DNA of 64,000 bases. Origin: Sporosarcina sp. JAI121 (GTDB lineage Bacteria; Bacillota; Bacilli; Bacillales_A; Planococcaceae). The translations under genes were made by a program, and so were the position numbers. The notes beneath the pieces are model-generated. The model worked only from the letters and a program-made list of their open reading frames with translations, was not told where the DNA came from and searched no databases. The stretch covers positions 62,001 to 126,000 of the forward strand of contig NZ_JACCCL010000002.1 of assembly GCF_013408665.1 (NCBI RefSeq), given 5' to 3'. Of the stretch, positions 1 through 8,175 are shown in pieces. The number at the start of each line of letters is the position of its first letter. Within the stretch, counting starts at the first letter, position 1.

Positions 1-1
1 G

Positions 2-835
2 ATTGTGGCGCCGGATCAAGAAACGGAAATCATGGCGGAACATTTATTATCATTCCTTCGTACTGAGATTCAAGCGGGCCGGCTGACTGAATGTCTTGCA
101 CCGTTACAGTCGGGAATCGGTTCGGTGGCGAATGCAGTCCTCCACGGAATGGTCAATTCGGAGTTCGAGGATTTAGAGGTGTATTCGGAAGTATTGCAGG
201 ACGCAGTGTTCGATTTGATCGATGCAGGAAAAGTCCGATTCGCTTCTTGCGCTTCGATTACATTATCTGAAGAGAAGATGGATCAGGTCTTTACTAATTT
301 TGAACAGTATCGGGACAAACTTATCATGCGTCCCCAGGAAATTTCGAACCATCCGGAAATCATCCGCCGTCTCGGTTTGATTTCCATCAATACGGCGCTT
401 GAGCTGGACATCTATGGAAATGTTAATTCAACGCATGTTTCAGGGACGAAAATGATGAATGGTATCGGGGGTTCGGGTGATTTTGCACGTAATGCACGCC
501 TCGCAATTTTCGTCACAAAATCGGTGGCAAAAGGCGGCAATATTTCAAGTATCGTTCCGTTCGTTTCGCACGTAGATCACACGGAGCACGACGTCGACAT
601 CATCGTGACGGAGCAAGGATATGCAGATTTACGCGGTCTTGCTCCGAGGGAACGTGTTGAACTCATCATTGAACGTTGCGCGCATCCGATGTACCGAGAG
701 CAACTTCGTGCGTATTACAAAGAAGCGCTTGAAAGAGGCGGTCAGACTCCGCATGTGTTGGAAAAAGCATTTTCATGGCATACGAATTTAGCGAAAAACG
801 GCACAATGCTTGAGCGTGTGGAAGAGTGGGCTTGA
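2..835 (+). CDS. Acetyl-CoA hydrolase / succinyl-CoA:acetate CoA-transferase family, 3' part
   Basis: The gene enters from the left edge; the frame is open to base 2, and 276 or more residues are visible against about 500 usual for the family. Members move CoA between acetate and succinate or hydrolyse acetyl-CoA in the cytoplasm. Family hallmarks are the glycine-rich GIGSVANAVLHGM stretch, then SGTKMMNGIGGSGDFARNA and the C-terminal HVDHTEHDVDIIVTEQGYAD followed by LRG. These belong to the C-terminal acetyl-CoA hydrolase domain. Which of the two activities applies cannot be decided from this half. The first GTG (5) is internal, not a start. A hairpin with a T-run follows the stop. Confidence 0.85.
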   Translation: MVAPDQETEIMAEHLLSFLRTEIQAGRLTECLAPLQSGIGSVANAVLHGMVNSEFEDLEVYSEVLQDAVFDLIDAGKVRFASCASITLSEEKMDQVFTNFEQYRDKLIMRPQEISNHPEIIRRLGLISINTALELDIYGNVNSTHVSGTKMMNGIGGSGDFARNARLAIFVTKSVAKGGNISSIVPFVSHVDHTEHDVDIIVTEQGYADLRGLAPRERVELIIERCAHPMYREQLRAYYKEALERGGQTPHVLEKAFSWHTNLAKNGTMLERVEEWA

Positions 836-848
836 TGAATTAAGTATG

Positions 849-886
849 AAAAGAGTTGCCCATTTGAGGGTAACCCTTTTTCTGTT
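849..886 (+). terminator. Probable rho-independent terminator of the CoA-transferase gene
   Basis: GAGTTGCCC and GGGTAACCC form a stem with one mismatch around ATTTGA, followed by TTTTTCTGTTTTT. Confidence 0.65.
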
Positions 887-922
887 TTTATAGTGGGGGC
901 GGATAGACCCAACAGAGTGTGC

Positions 923-1027
923 GACCGATCATATAGTCTGTGTGACCGACCATAAAAGTTCAACGACCGATCATATCGGTTGCGTAACCGACCATATAAG
1001 CCTGGTGACCGATTATAAAAAATTGAT
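923..1027. repeat. Tandem 21-bp repeat array, five units (array A)
   Basis: Units start at 923, 944, 965, 986 and 1007, exactly 21 bp apart. Each opens with GACCGAYCATAT or a one-to-three base variant (AACCGACCATAT, GACCGATTATAA), followed by about nine variable bases. A degenerate unit may precede at 902. The array lies between the terminator of the CoA-transferase and a second hairpin. The same family appears at 57414-57560 and, more diverged, at 14096-14158. Function unknown; 21 bp is two helical turns, so all cores face the same side of the DNA. Confidence 0.85.
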
Positions 1028-1041
1028 TAGTAAACTGGAAA

Positions 1042-1068
1042 AGCCTCACTCTTTTGTTGAGTGAGGCT
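1042..1068. terminator. Perfect 10-bp hairpin, possible terminator
   Basis: AGCCTCACTC pairs with GAGTGAGGCT around TTTTGTT. Neither side has a long T-run (TTTCC on the minus side), so it may instead be an RNA-processing or boundary hairpin. Confidence 0.45.
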
Positions 1069-1134
1069 ATTGGGACTGAGGAAATGAACAATGATATAGT
1101 GGAGAGAATAACTTTCAGAATGGAGTCGGTTTCG

Positions 1135-1752
1135 ATGAAAATTGCATTGTTCGGAGCAACAGGCCGCGTGGGTGGAGAAGTACTGAAACTAGCGCTCACG
1201 GATGGGCATGAAGTGACGGCGCTCGTCCGTTCGCCTGAGAAACTGGTACCACATGATGGCTTAACAATCATCCAAGGGGATGTCTGTGATACTGCAGCAG
1301 TGTCACATGCCATTGCAGGAGTAGACGTTGTATTCAGTGCACTTGGTACAGACAAGACGACGACATTGACCGAGGCAGTTCCTCATATGAGTAGTGCGAT
1401 GAAAGAAACAGGCGTCGGGCGAATCGTCACAATCGGGACAGCAGGCATCCTGCAAAGTAGGATTGATTCTGAGAAATTGCGTTATGAAGCAGGAGATACA
1501 AATCGCCGGTTGACCTTTGCAGCGGAAGAACACCATAAAGTGTATGACATGCTTCGTCAATCGGGGCTTGACTGGACAATCGTCTGTCCTACTTTTTTGC
1601 CGGATGGTGTTGCGGTGGGTGGTTACAGAACTGAGCGTGACTTGTTGCCGAAGGAAGGTAAACAAATATCCGTTGGAGACACAGCAGCTTTTGCTTACAG
1701 TGAACTTCTGAAAGGCGAACATATCGGATTCCGTGTTGGAATTTCATATTAA
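1135..1752 (+). CDS. NAD(P)-binding SDR-like reductase (atypical SDR, flavin-reductase-like)
   Basis: Predicted cytoplasmic oxidoreductase of 205 residues with a Rossmann fold. The N-terminus MKIALFGATGRVGGEV carries the GxxGxxG dinucleotide loop of atypical SDR (NmrA/BVR-B-like) proteins; later come VVFSALGTDKT and RIVTIGTAGI, which match beta-strands 4 and 5, and YDMLRQSGLDWTIVCPT in the usual substrate region. Start chosen at ATG 1135, nine bases after GGAG; ATG 1120 is in frame but has a poorer site. It stands alone with no operon partner. Substrate unknown; bacterial relatives reduce flavins, quinones or NADPH-linked metabolites. Confidence 0.75.
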   Translation: MKIALFGATGRVGGEVLKLALTDGHEVTALVRSPEKLVPHDGLTIIQGDVCDTAAVSHAIAGVDVVFSALGTDKTTTLTEAVPHMSSAMKETGVGRIVTIGTAGILQSRIDSEKLRYEAGDTNRRLTFAAEEHHKVYDMLRQSGLDWTIVCPTFLPDGVAVGGYRTERDLLPKEGKQISVGDTAAFAYSELLKGEHIGFRVGISY

Positions 1753-1936
1753 TACATGAAGTAGTACTGTCATTGGCAGTGCTATTTTTGTACGGAAAAT
1801 ACCTATAGGAGCCTTAAAATTATCCGTATGTGAGTGTGTTTAGCATTAATTGACGAAACCTTCTAGCCACTGTAAACGTAATATTGGTAGTATATTCCCA
1901 TATTTACGGATATGAATATAAATGGAGGCGAGGATA

Positions 1937-2263
1937 GTGGATTATCAATATCCGGAATTTATTTTCTTACGACCTGTCTTTTTTACATTTTTAATCATTT
2001 TATTGGTATTGCTGATTATCGTTGTTTTTCAGAAGAGAAACTTGGTTAATCTATTCTCGGTTGTTAGTATATTGTTTATTTGTACGTTCATTCCTGCAAT
2101 GCTACTTTACGCAGAGGGGTATATCGTTGATGAATACAATTTGAGTGGTGATGCAATTACCATGTATCTGTTTTTGGGGATTGTAGGGTTATCGATCATT
2201 ACCATTATGGTATTCATAGCTAAACGGAATGATAGAAATGAGCACAGAAAACGCTGCATGTAA
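1937..2263 (+). CDS. Small hypothetical membrane protein, three TM segments
   Basis: I do not recognise this 108-residue protein. Three hydrophobic spans are visible: about residues 12-29 (FFTFLIILLVLLIIVVF), 37-55 and 76-95, ending in a basic, polar tail (KRNDRNEHRKRCM). The start is GTG 1937 because GGAGG at 1924-1928 sits eight bases upstream; the earlier in-frame ATG 1922 would overlap that ribosome site. The stop codon lies inside the loop of the terminator hairpin. Confidence 0.6.
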   Translation: MDYQYPEFIFLRPVFFTFLIILLVLLIIVVFQKRNLVNLFSVVSILFICTFIPAMLLYAEGYIVDEYNLSGDAITMYLFLGIVGLSIITIMVFIAKRNDRNEHRKRCM

Positions 2264-2280
2264 CTAATCAGCGTTTTTTT
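2248..2280 (+). terminator. Rho-independent terminator
   Basis: ACGCTG (2251-2256) pairs with CAGCGT (2269-2274), extended by A:T pairs, and runs into seven T. It overlaps the 3' end of the small membrane protein gene. Confidence 0.75.
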
Positions 2281-2293
2281 GTCGCATGGAAAC

Positions 2294-2665
2294 TCAAACC
2301 GCTAATTCACTCATCAGTGCATGCGTATTCCCCTCGGTATCGTTGAAAAATACCATCCATGTTTCGGTTGATCCTATTTTCGTGACTAGATGAGGTTCAC
2401 CAGTGAAAGTGACCTCTTTTTCAGCAAGTCGTTCATAGCTTGCTGTAATGTCGTCAACTTGAAAATAAAGGACTGAACTTGCGTTTGCGAATTGTTCTGT
2501 TTCGGGCAGACTAAGCATCAAACGGACACCATCGCTGTCGAAGAAGGCCATTGTATCCGTCTTGAATAATAGTGGTAGATCAAGCAAATCTTTATAAAAT
2601 GAAATGGCACGATCGATATCTCTCACAGGTATCCCGATTTGACCGACACTTATTAAATTAGTCAT
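2294..2665 (-). CDS. VOC family protein (glyoxalase/bleomycin-resistance fold)
   Basis: This 123-residue protein has the paired beta-alpha-beta-beta-beta modules of the vicinal-oxygen-chelate fold: QIGIPVRDIDRAISFYKDLL at the start and VLYFQVDDITASYERLAEKEV in the second half, ending with WMVFFNDTEGNTHALMSE, where the glutamine/glutamate ligand region of the fold lies. It may be a metal-dependent lyase, dioxygenase or binding protein; the sequence does not fix the substrate. ATG at 2665 has a GGGGGA ribosome site. Single gene. Confidence 0.8.
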   Translation of the reverse strand: MTNLISVGQIGIPVRDIDRAISFYKDLLDLPLLFKTDTMAFFDSDGVRLMLSLPETEQFANASSVLYFQVDDITASYERLAEKEVTFTGEPHLVTKIGSTETWMVFFNDTEGNTHALMSELAV

Positions 2666-2745
2666 AAGAATAATCCCCCTATTCAGTCAATGCCCGTATA
2701 TTATAGCATATCGATTTTTATCCAATGAAATGGAGGAGCGAAAAG

Positions 2746-3429
2746 ATGGATGTTCTTTATAATGGTGTGTTGAAAAAGGGTCACCCGTTTTACATCCGAA
2801 AATTGCATGCCGAGGATATTAATGCGATTTTACATGTACAAAATGAAGTAATTCATGTTCTCGATAGTCCAAGTTCGTTATCTTCGCTGTCAAAAAAAGA
2901 GTATGAATATATTTTGTCCGGCGGCGGTAAGATGGTAGGAGTATTTGCAGATGGATGGCTGGTTGCATTCCGCGCATTGCTTGTCCCAGGAGCGGACGAG
3001 GAGCATCTCGGTTCAGATGTAGGAATTGATGCGAACGAATTGGAGTCTGTCATCTATCAGGAAATATCGAATGTATCGCCTCGATATCGCGGGTATCGCT
3101 TGCAAAAAGTTATGGCGGAAACATTAATGGAGCAGTTGATAGTGGATGATTATAAATACGTCTGCGCGACGGTTGCACCGTTCAACATCGCAAGTCTGAA
3201 GGACAAGTTTTCACAGCAGATGGAAATAGCCGCGTTAAAGAAAAAGTACGGCGACTTATTGCGCTATGTTTTTGTAAAGCATCTCCGTATAGAGGGGAAA
3301 GAGTGGAAGGAAGAACAAGATATTCCGATGCAGGACACCAAGTCCCAGCAGAAACTCCTTGAAGACGGGTGGCGCGGGACAGGCATGTCAAGAGGTCCCG
3401 ATGGTTGGCTCGTGCGCTATTGCAAATGA
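2746..3429 (+). CDS. GNAT-family N-acetyltransferase
   Basis: Predicted 227-residue acyl-CoA-dependent acyltransferase. The N-terminus FYIRKLHAEDINAILHVQNEV is the usual GNAT entry, and the acetyl-CoA loop region appears as SPRYRGYRLQKVMAETLME (an R-x-x-G-x form), followed by a NxxSLKDKF stretch where family members read N-x-x-S. GNAT proteins usually stop near 160-190 residues; here a charged C-terminal tail ends in GWRGTGMSRGPDGWLVRY. Start ATG 2746 with GGAGGAG seven bases upstream; the in-frame ATG 2725 is ahead of that site. Acceptor unknown. Confidence 0.7.
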   Translation: MDVLYNGVLKKGHPFYIRKLHAEDINAILHVQNEVIHVLDSPSSLSSLSKKEYEYILSGGGKMVGVFADGWLVAFRALLVPGADEEHLGSDVGIDANELESVIYQEISNVSPRYRGYRLQKVMAETLMEQLIVDDYKYVCATVAPFNIASLKDKFSQQMEIAALKKKYGDLLRYVFVKHLRIEGKEWKEEQDIPMQDTKSQQKLLEDGWRGTGMSRGPDGWLVRYCK

Positions 3430-3783
3430 CGTCTAAATGTATAAGTCAAAGCAAAGGTTCCCGTCAAAAACGCACCGACACATTTGAGATGCCTCGCCCC
3501 AGTAATAGCGGGATAAAGCTCGCCTGTTATCTGCATACTCTATATCGAAGAATGAGATGTCGTCAATATACCTGGAGAACCAGCGGAGGCGCCTAACAGG
3601 GGTAGCCGAAGCCATAAGACTGACGACGAAGTTGTCTGGCTTATTGCGGGAGGCATCCCCAAGCGCCGAAGCGTGTATTGCGGGGAATCCCTATCTAGTC
3701 TCTATATTTGAAGACCTTTTCAGCGGCTTCAATTAAGCCTGCGCTCAGCCAATACATCGCATTCAATACTTCCCCCTATATAA
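3430..3783. other. Gene-free interval carrying a structured element
   Basis: No ORF here has a credible ribosome site. The central part holds the structured repeat annotated at 3574-3702. The rest (3430-3573 and 3703-3783) shows nothing I can name. Confidence 0.6.
3574..3702 (+). repeat. Structured dispersed intergenic element (full copy)
   Basis: About 130 bp with a nested fold. The ends pair (GAGAACCAG with CTAGTCTC, one bulge and one mismatch). Inside is a hairpin AAGCC...AGAC / GTCTGGCTT and two copies of GCCGAAGC (3606 and 3665). The stretch GGCGCC...GGGGTAGCCGAAGC (3588-3612) recurs in inverted orientation at 58181-58214, so it is a dispersed repeat. It sits between the GNAT gene and mgtE with no downstream gene on the same strand. 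I recall similar repeats in Bacillales intergenic DNA but cannot name the family. Confidence 0.55.
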
Positions 3784-3821
3784 AAGGAGCTGCTTCATCC
3801 AATCGAATAAAGCAGCTCCTT
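3784..3821 (-). terminator. Rho-independent terminator of mgtE
   Basis: AAGGAGCTGCTT and AAGCAGCTCCTT form a perfect 12-bp stem. Read on the minus strand it ends in TTTTATAT, so it serves mgtE. Confidence 0.85.
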
Positions 3822-3827
3822 CTATAA

Positions 3828-5186
3828 TCACATTAATTTTGAAATGAACATTGTCGCGATCCCGAAATAAATCAGAAGCGACAATATATCGTTGATAGTT
3901 GTAATGAGTGGGCCTGAAGCTACTGCAGGATCCACTTTGAATTTGTGCAAAACGAGGGGGATGATTGTTCCCGCCAGCGTACCGATAATTAGGGTAATAA
4001 GAAGGGAAGAGCCCACAACAAGCCCAAGAACAAAACTACCCTGCCAAATATACGCGATGATAGAAATGACAACGGCGCACACAATCCCGATAGTAAGGCC
4101 GACTACTAGTTCCCTGAAAATAAGTTTCATCGTCTTTTTCGTATCAAGATCCTCGGAAACCAGACCGCGGACAACGACAGCAAGTGACTGCGTTCCCGTG
4201 TTTCCGGTCATTCCGGCAATCATAGGCATGAAAAATGCGAGTGCGACAACAGCTTCCAACGTTGCTTCAAAACGGGAAATGATACTTCCGGAAACGAGTC
4301 CGATGAACAATAGCAGGATAAGCCAAGGCAGGCGTCTTTTAGCGGCCACTAGTGGTTTTGTTCTAAAGTCTATCGCTTTCCCGGAAGCCAGAAGCATTTC
4401 GATGTCTTCGTTCGCTTCCCGGACAACGATATCTAGGACATCATCTACCGTAATGATACCGAGAAGAATACCTTCGTCGTCGGTGACAGGCATGGAAACA
4501 AAATCGTAGCGACCGATAATCTTTGCCACTTCCTCCTGCTTCGTCAGCACGCCTACTTTGACGACGTTTCGTGACATGATTTCCTCTATCTTGGCGTCAG
4601 GTTCCGCCAGCAACAAATCCCTATAGGATACGACCCCTATAAGTTTTTTTTCATCGTCAATGACATACAGGTAATTTATATACTCCGCAAGTGCAGAGAA
4701 ATTCTTCAACTTTTTTACTGCGCGTTCAACGGTATACGATTTGTGAACCCAAATATAACGGTTCGTCATTGCCCGTCCAGCGGTTTTTGGCGGGTAATCC
4801 ATAATTTTACGGATGATGTCCATTTCTTCTTGTTTCATTTCAGCGATCAATGCATCCGCTTCTTTTTGAGGAAGGCCGGATAGTAAAAAAGCAAGATCAT
4901 CATTTTTCATTAAATCCAATATGTCCGTCGACCGATCGGGGCCGATTGTCCGAAGAACATGTAGCTGATCATCCTGTGACAAATGACGTAATAGTCCGGT
5001 CAATTCATCCATTGTCAGAAGCTCTAAAAAGAGCGGCTGATGCTTCACGGGCAAATCTTTAAATTGTTTCGAGATGTCAAATGGCTGTAAATCATTCATA
5101 ATCTCACGGAATGTTTCTTTTTTACCTTCTTTCAACACATGGATGATTGCAGTTGCAATCTTATTATCGTTTACTTTTTCCGCCAT
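3828..5186 (-). CDS. mgtE: Magnesium transporter MgtE
   Basis: Mg2+ channel of the inner membrane, 452 residues, the usual length. Layout: an N-terminal alpha-solenoid (about 10-130), two CBS domains (about 135-255: MSRNVVKVGVLTKQEEV, SMPVTDDEGILLGIITVDD) and a five-helix membrane part (about 285-452). The pore signature FFMPMIAGMTGNTGTQS and the last-helix DPAVASGPLITTINDI with its Mg-binding Asp are present. In the family the cytosolic domains close the pore when Mg2+ is high. Start ATG 5186 follows GAGAGGTG; GTG/ATG codons nine bases upstream are in frame. No M-box leader is seen in the short divergent upstream region. Confidence 0.95.
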   Translation of the reverse strand: MAEKVNDNKIATAIIHVLKEGKKETFREIMNDLQPFDISKQFKDLPVKHQPLFLELLTMDELTGLLRHLSQDDQLHVLRTIGPDRSTDILDLMKNDDLAFLLSGLPQKEADALIAEMKQEEMDIIRKIMDYPPKTAGRAMTNRYIWVHKSYTVERAVKKLKNFSALAEYINYLYVIDDEKKLIGVVSYRDLLLAEPDAKIEEIMSRNVVKVGVLTKQEEVAKIIGRYDFVSMPVTDDEGILLGIITVDDVLDIVVREANEDIEMLLASGKAIDFRTKPLVAAKRRLPWLILLLFIGLVSGSIISRFEATLEAVVALAFFMPMIAGMTGNTGTQSLAVVVRGLVSEDLDTKKTMKLIFRELVVGLTIGIVCAVVISIIAYIWQGSFVLGLVVGSSLLITLIIGTLAGTIIPLVLHKFKVDPAVASGPLITTINDILSLLIYFGIATMFISKLM

Positions 5187-5260
5187 GTGCATCACCTCTC
5201 TTCACGATTGATGAGAGATGGAAACGTCAAGTACTTTTATCTCTCTTTATTCTTATACCC

Positions 5261-5298
5261 CCATTTTAGTCATCGGAAAACCATTCTTAGTCATTGGA
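5261..5298. repeat. Two-copy imperfect direct repeat between mgtE and dacB
   Basis: CCATTTTAGTCATCGGA (5261) and CCATTCTTAGTCATTGGA (5281) are spaced 20-21 bp apart in the divergent promoter region. Tandem half-sites of this kind can bind an activator of either gene; no factor can be named. Confidence 0.4.
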
Positions 5299-5365
5299 GA
5301 GATGAAGAATTCATTGGTCAGCAACATGCTAACCGCTAAATAACTAACAGGGAGGCGAAAGCGGA

Positions 5366-6916
5366 TTGAGAAAAAGACGCGTCTGGATACTTATAACCAT
5401 GCTTCTAGTGATTATCTCCATCATCATACTCACGTTCGGAATGAAACAAAGAAATAACAATGAAGCCGCATCGAACCAGAACACAGTGCCTGTCGCTAAA
5501 GTCTTCGAACCGGATACACTCCTTCTTGAAGGTAATGAGATGCCTGAAATAGATGAAATTCTAAAAGATACAAGGCTACAAGGAGCAACGACGGGCGTCA
5601 GTATCCGAAAAGCGGAGTCGGGCGAGATCATTTACTCCCATTTCGCCGATACGCGGGTCCATCCGGCATCTGTCATGAAAATGCTGACCGGCGCAGCCGC
5701 ACTCGAAACGCTCGGGGAAGAGTACAGGTTCAAAACGGAGCTATACATGGACGGGAAGCTTAAAGACGGTGTACTGCACGGCAATCTCTATTTAAAAGGG
5801 AAAGGCGATCCAACACTTACGAAGAATGAATTGAAAGCATTCGCATCCGAATTAAAAGCAAAGGGCATCCGCTCGATCACGGGAAATCTATACGGAGACG
5901 ACACTTGGTATGACAGCGTCCGTCTGTCCCAAGACCTGAACTGGTCTGATGAGTCGTACTATACTGGTTCCCAAATATCCGCGCTGACATTGTCACCGAA
6001 TGAAGACTATGACGCGGGGACGACCATAGTTGAAGTGAACCCCGCCGCAAAACCGGGACTAGCGGGCAAAGTTGGCATGGTGCCGAGGAACAGCTACATG
6101 ACAATCATCAACAAGACAAAAACTGTAGCAAAAAAAGGCAAGAAAAGTATTTCAGTCGAACGGCAGCACGGTTCAAATACTCTGGTCGTCTCCGGAACGA
6201 TTCCGGTTAACGCGACAAAAACACGTACTTGGGCATCCGTTTGGGAACCGACAACTTACACAGCCGATGTATTCAAACAAACAATCGAACAACAAGGTAT
6301 TACATTTTTGGAATCATCGAAAGTCGAACGTAAAAAGGTATCCAAAGGAGCCACTTTACTGGCGTCGAATCGGTCGATGCCGCTGAAGGAACTATTCATC
6401 CCGTTCATGAAGTTCAGCAACAACGGGCACGCCGAAGTATTGGTCAAAGAGATGGGTCGTGCAATGGGCAGCGAAGGTAGTTGGGATAAGGGTCTCGCGG
6501 TGATGGAAGGTGCCCTCGCGGATATGGGGGTCGATACACGAAACATGCTGCTGCGCGACGGTTCCGGCATGTCGCATAAAAATCTTGTCACAGCAAACGA
6601 AGTATCCAAGCTTCTCTACACTGCGCAATCGAAGGGTTGGCATCCGGTATTCCTGGATTCACTTCCGCTTGCAGGGAATAAAGAGCGGTTTATAGGCGGG
6701 ACATTGCGTCATCGTATGAAGGGGACTGCGGCGGCAGGCAACGTTCAAGCGAAGACAGGCGCGCTGAACGGAGTCACCGCGCTGTCCGGATATGTTAAAA
6801 CAGCTGATGGAGAAACGCTTATTTTTTCTATCATGGTTAACAACTATTTAAGTGATACGACAACTGAAATCTTGGATAAAATCGCTGTTACGCTAGCGAA
6901 TTATCAATTGAAATAA
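5366..6916 (+). CDS. dacB: D-alanyl-D-alanine carboxypeptidase/endopeptidase, S13 family (DacB/PBP4 class)
   Basis: Class C low-mass penicillin-binding protein of 516 residues, acting outside the membrane to trim or cut cell-wall peptide cross-links. A membrane anchor or uncleaved signal spans residues 7-25. The serine nucleophile motif SxxK is S102-V-M-K105, the second motif reads SNN in MKFSNNGHAE, and the third is KTG in QAKTGALNG. Start is TTG 5366, ten bases after GGAGG. Family members often act late in the cell cycle or in sporulation; the symbol follows the family rather than proven orthology. A shared terminator separates it from the converging rluF. Confidence 0.9.
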   Translation: MRKRRVWILITMLLVIISIIILTFGMKQRNNNEAASNQNTVPVAKVFEPDTLLLEGNEMPEIDEILKDTRLQGATTGVSIRKAESGEIIYSHFADTRVHPASVMKMLTGAAALETLGEEYRFKTELYMDGKLKDGVLHGNLYLKGKGDPTLTKNELKAFASELKAKGIRSITGNLYGDDTWYDSVRLSQDLNWSDESYYTGSQISALTLSPNEDYDAGTTIVEVNPAAKPGLAGKVGMVPRNSYMTIINKTKTVAKKGKKSISVERQHGSNTLVVSGTIPVNATKTRTWASVWEPTTYTADVFKQTIEQQGITFLESSKVERKKVSKGATLLASNRSMPLKELFIPFMKFSNNGHAEVLVKEMGRAMGSEGSWDKGLAVMEGALADMGVDTRNMLLRDGSGMSHKNLVTANEVSKLLYTAQSKGWHPVFLDSLPLAGNKERFIGGTLRHRMKGTAAAGNVQAKTGALNGVTALSGYVKTADGETLIFSIMVNNYLSDTTTEILDKIAVTLANYQLK

Positions 6917-6962
6917 AAAGCAATCCCAGCGCATGAAAATAGGCGTCGGGATTGCTTTTTTA
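6915..6962. terminator. Bidirectional rho-independent terminator
   Basis: AAAAGCAATCCC pairs with GGGATTGCTTTT, with T-runs on both strands; it lies between the converging dacB and rluF genes. Confidence 0.85.
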
Positions 6963-6964
6963 AA

Positions 6965-7669
6965 TCAGCGTTTTGGTTCGTAGTCCAGCAGCTTAAACAT
7001 TTCCGATAGTTCTCCTTCAGTTAAGTCACGCCACTGACCGTTTGGCAAGTCACCAAGATGGATGTTCATGATGCGTGTCCGCTGAAGTTTTCGTACATTG
7101 TAGCCGAGTGCGGAACACATGCGGCGAATTTGACGGTTTAACCCTTGCGTCAATGTAATATTGAATTTTCTCGGACCCAGTTGCTTCACCTTGCACGGCT
7201 TAGTCACTGTATCTAAAATCGCTACACCTGACTCCATCCGGCTGACGAATTCCTTTGTAATGGGACCATCCACGGTAACGATGTATTCCTTTTCATGACC
7301 ATGTTCTTCGCGCAGGATTTCATTGACGATATCACCGTCGTTTGTCAGGAGAAGAAGTCCGTCGGAGTCCTTGTCGAGCCTGCCGATATGGAAAATTCGT
7401 AGCGGATGATTGACGAAGTCGACGACATTGCCTTTGATATGACGTTCCGTTGTGCTAGTAATGCCGACGGGTTTATTCAGTGCGATATAAACGAGTTGTT
7501 CTTCCGTCTTTACCAATTTTCCATCTGCGTGTACGATGTCGCCGTCTTCGACTTTACTGCCGAGCTCGGCTGCTTGTCCGTTGATTGTGATACGGCCATC
7601 TTCTATCCATTTATCTGCCCCGCGACGGGAAACAATCCCCGCTTCGCTTAAATACTTATTGATTCTCAT
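6965..7669 (-). CDS. rluF: 23S rRNA pseudouridine synthase, RluF/RsuA family
   Basis: Isomerises a uridine in 23S rRNA to pseudouridine. The 234-residue protein opens with an S4 RNA-binding domain ([25 protein letters not shown]), then the catalytic core with the [15 protein letters not shown] motif, whose first Asp is the nucleophile, and [12 protein letters not shown] near residue 180. [10 protein letters not shown] and the [13 protein letters not shown] block are closest to RluF (E. coli U2604), but RluB/RsuA relatives are hard to separate by eye. Start ATG 7669, six bases after AGGTG. Confidence 0.85.
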   Translation of the reverse strand: MRINKYLSEAGIVSRRGADKWIEDGRITINGQAAELGSKVEDGDIVHADGKLVKTEEQLVYIALNKPVGITSTTERHIKGNVVDFVNHPLRIFHIGRLDKDSDGLLLLTNDGDIVNEILREEHGHEKEYIVTVDGPITKEFVSRMESGVAILDTVTKPCKVKQLGPRKFNITLTQGLNRQIRRMCSALGYNVRKLQRTRIMNIHLGDLPNGQWRDLTEGELSEMFKLLDYEPKR

Positions 7670-7779
7670 TGACATCACCTGCTTTTATTGTTGGATTAAG
7701 TATACCGCATCAGGAATCAAAGGACTAAACGAAACATAGTATGAGTAGGCAATAAAGTCTTGCAATTTTACGGAAAAGG

Positions 7780-7809
7780 TTGACAATTCTATTTTCACGT
7801 ACTAAGATA
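7780..7809 (+). promoter_or_regulatory. Predicted sigma-A promoter of the trp operon
   Basis: TTGACA at 7780-7785 and TAAGAT at 7804-7809, 18 bp apart, about 55 bp ahead of the T-box stem I. Confidence 0.65.
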
Positions 7810-7864
7810 AGAATAATATTTTATTCAAAGACGGGCAGGAGGTACCGGGAGCGGTACCGCCCAC

Positions 7865-8150
7865 GACAGACGAGAAGAGCATAGCTGAGAAATTATTGAC
7901 TAAGAAGAGTAGCATGGGTACGCGATTGTAGAGAGTCAGTGGGTGGTGAAAACTGATTCGCGGCCGATGTGAATGGACTTATGAGAGCTGTCTTGAACAA
8001 TTTTTCAAGGCGGACGTGAGATCCCACGTTACGGGATGTGCCTGATGGGCACGCTAAGAGGAAGCAGAAATGCTTCAATTAGAGGTGGCAACGCGGTGAA
8101 TTCCGTCCTCTGCAATCGGACTAATCTGTCCTTTTGCAGGGGACTTTTTT
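7865..8150 (+). promoter_or_regulatory. T-box leader, tRNA-Trp responsive, with terminator
   Basis: Stem I closes with GACAG (7865) and CTGTC (7988). On its 3' side a TGG codon (7974-7976) followed by A fits a Trp specifier. The T-box AGAGGTGGCAACGCGG is at 8081-8096; its bulge UGGC (8086-8089) is complementary to a G-CCA tRNA end, as expected for tRNA-Trp. The terminator GTCCTCTGCA / TGCAGGGGAC (8105-8144) runs into six T. Uncharged tRNA-Trp should stabilise the antiterminator and switch on trpE. Confidence 0.93.
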
Positions 8151-8175
8151 ATTTCCACAGAAAAGGAGAGTTGAG

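Noticed and set aside
923..1027. CRISPR array
   Set aside because: Period 21 bp is too short for repeat plus spacer, units are degenerate, and no cas genes are near.
3574..3702. Lysine riboswitch (L-box)
   Set aside because: GGAGGCGCC, GGGGTAGCC and GCGCCGAAGCG resemble L-box pieces, but the element is about 40 nt short, P4/P5 cannot be drawn, no lysine gene follows on this strand, and part of it recurs inverted at 58.2 kb.
3892..4509. 205-codon ORF opposite mgtE
   Set aside because: It is antisense to the conserved MgtE frame, lacks a ribosome site and has low-complexity Thr/Ile/Ser content typical of a shadow frame.
5196..5365. M-box (Mg2+) riboswitch in front of mgtE
   Set aside because: The leader is short and lacks the conserved M-box helices and core motifs.
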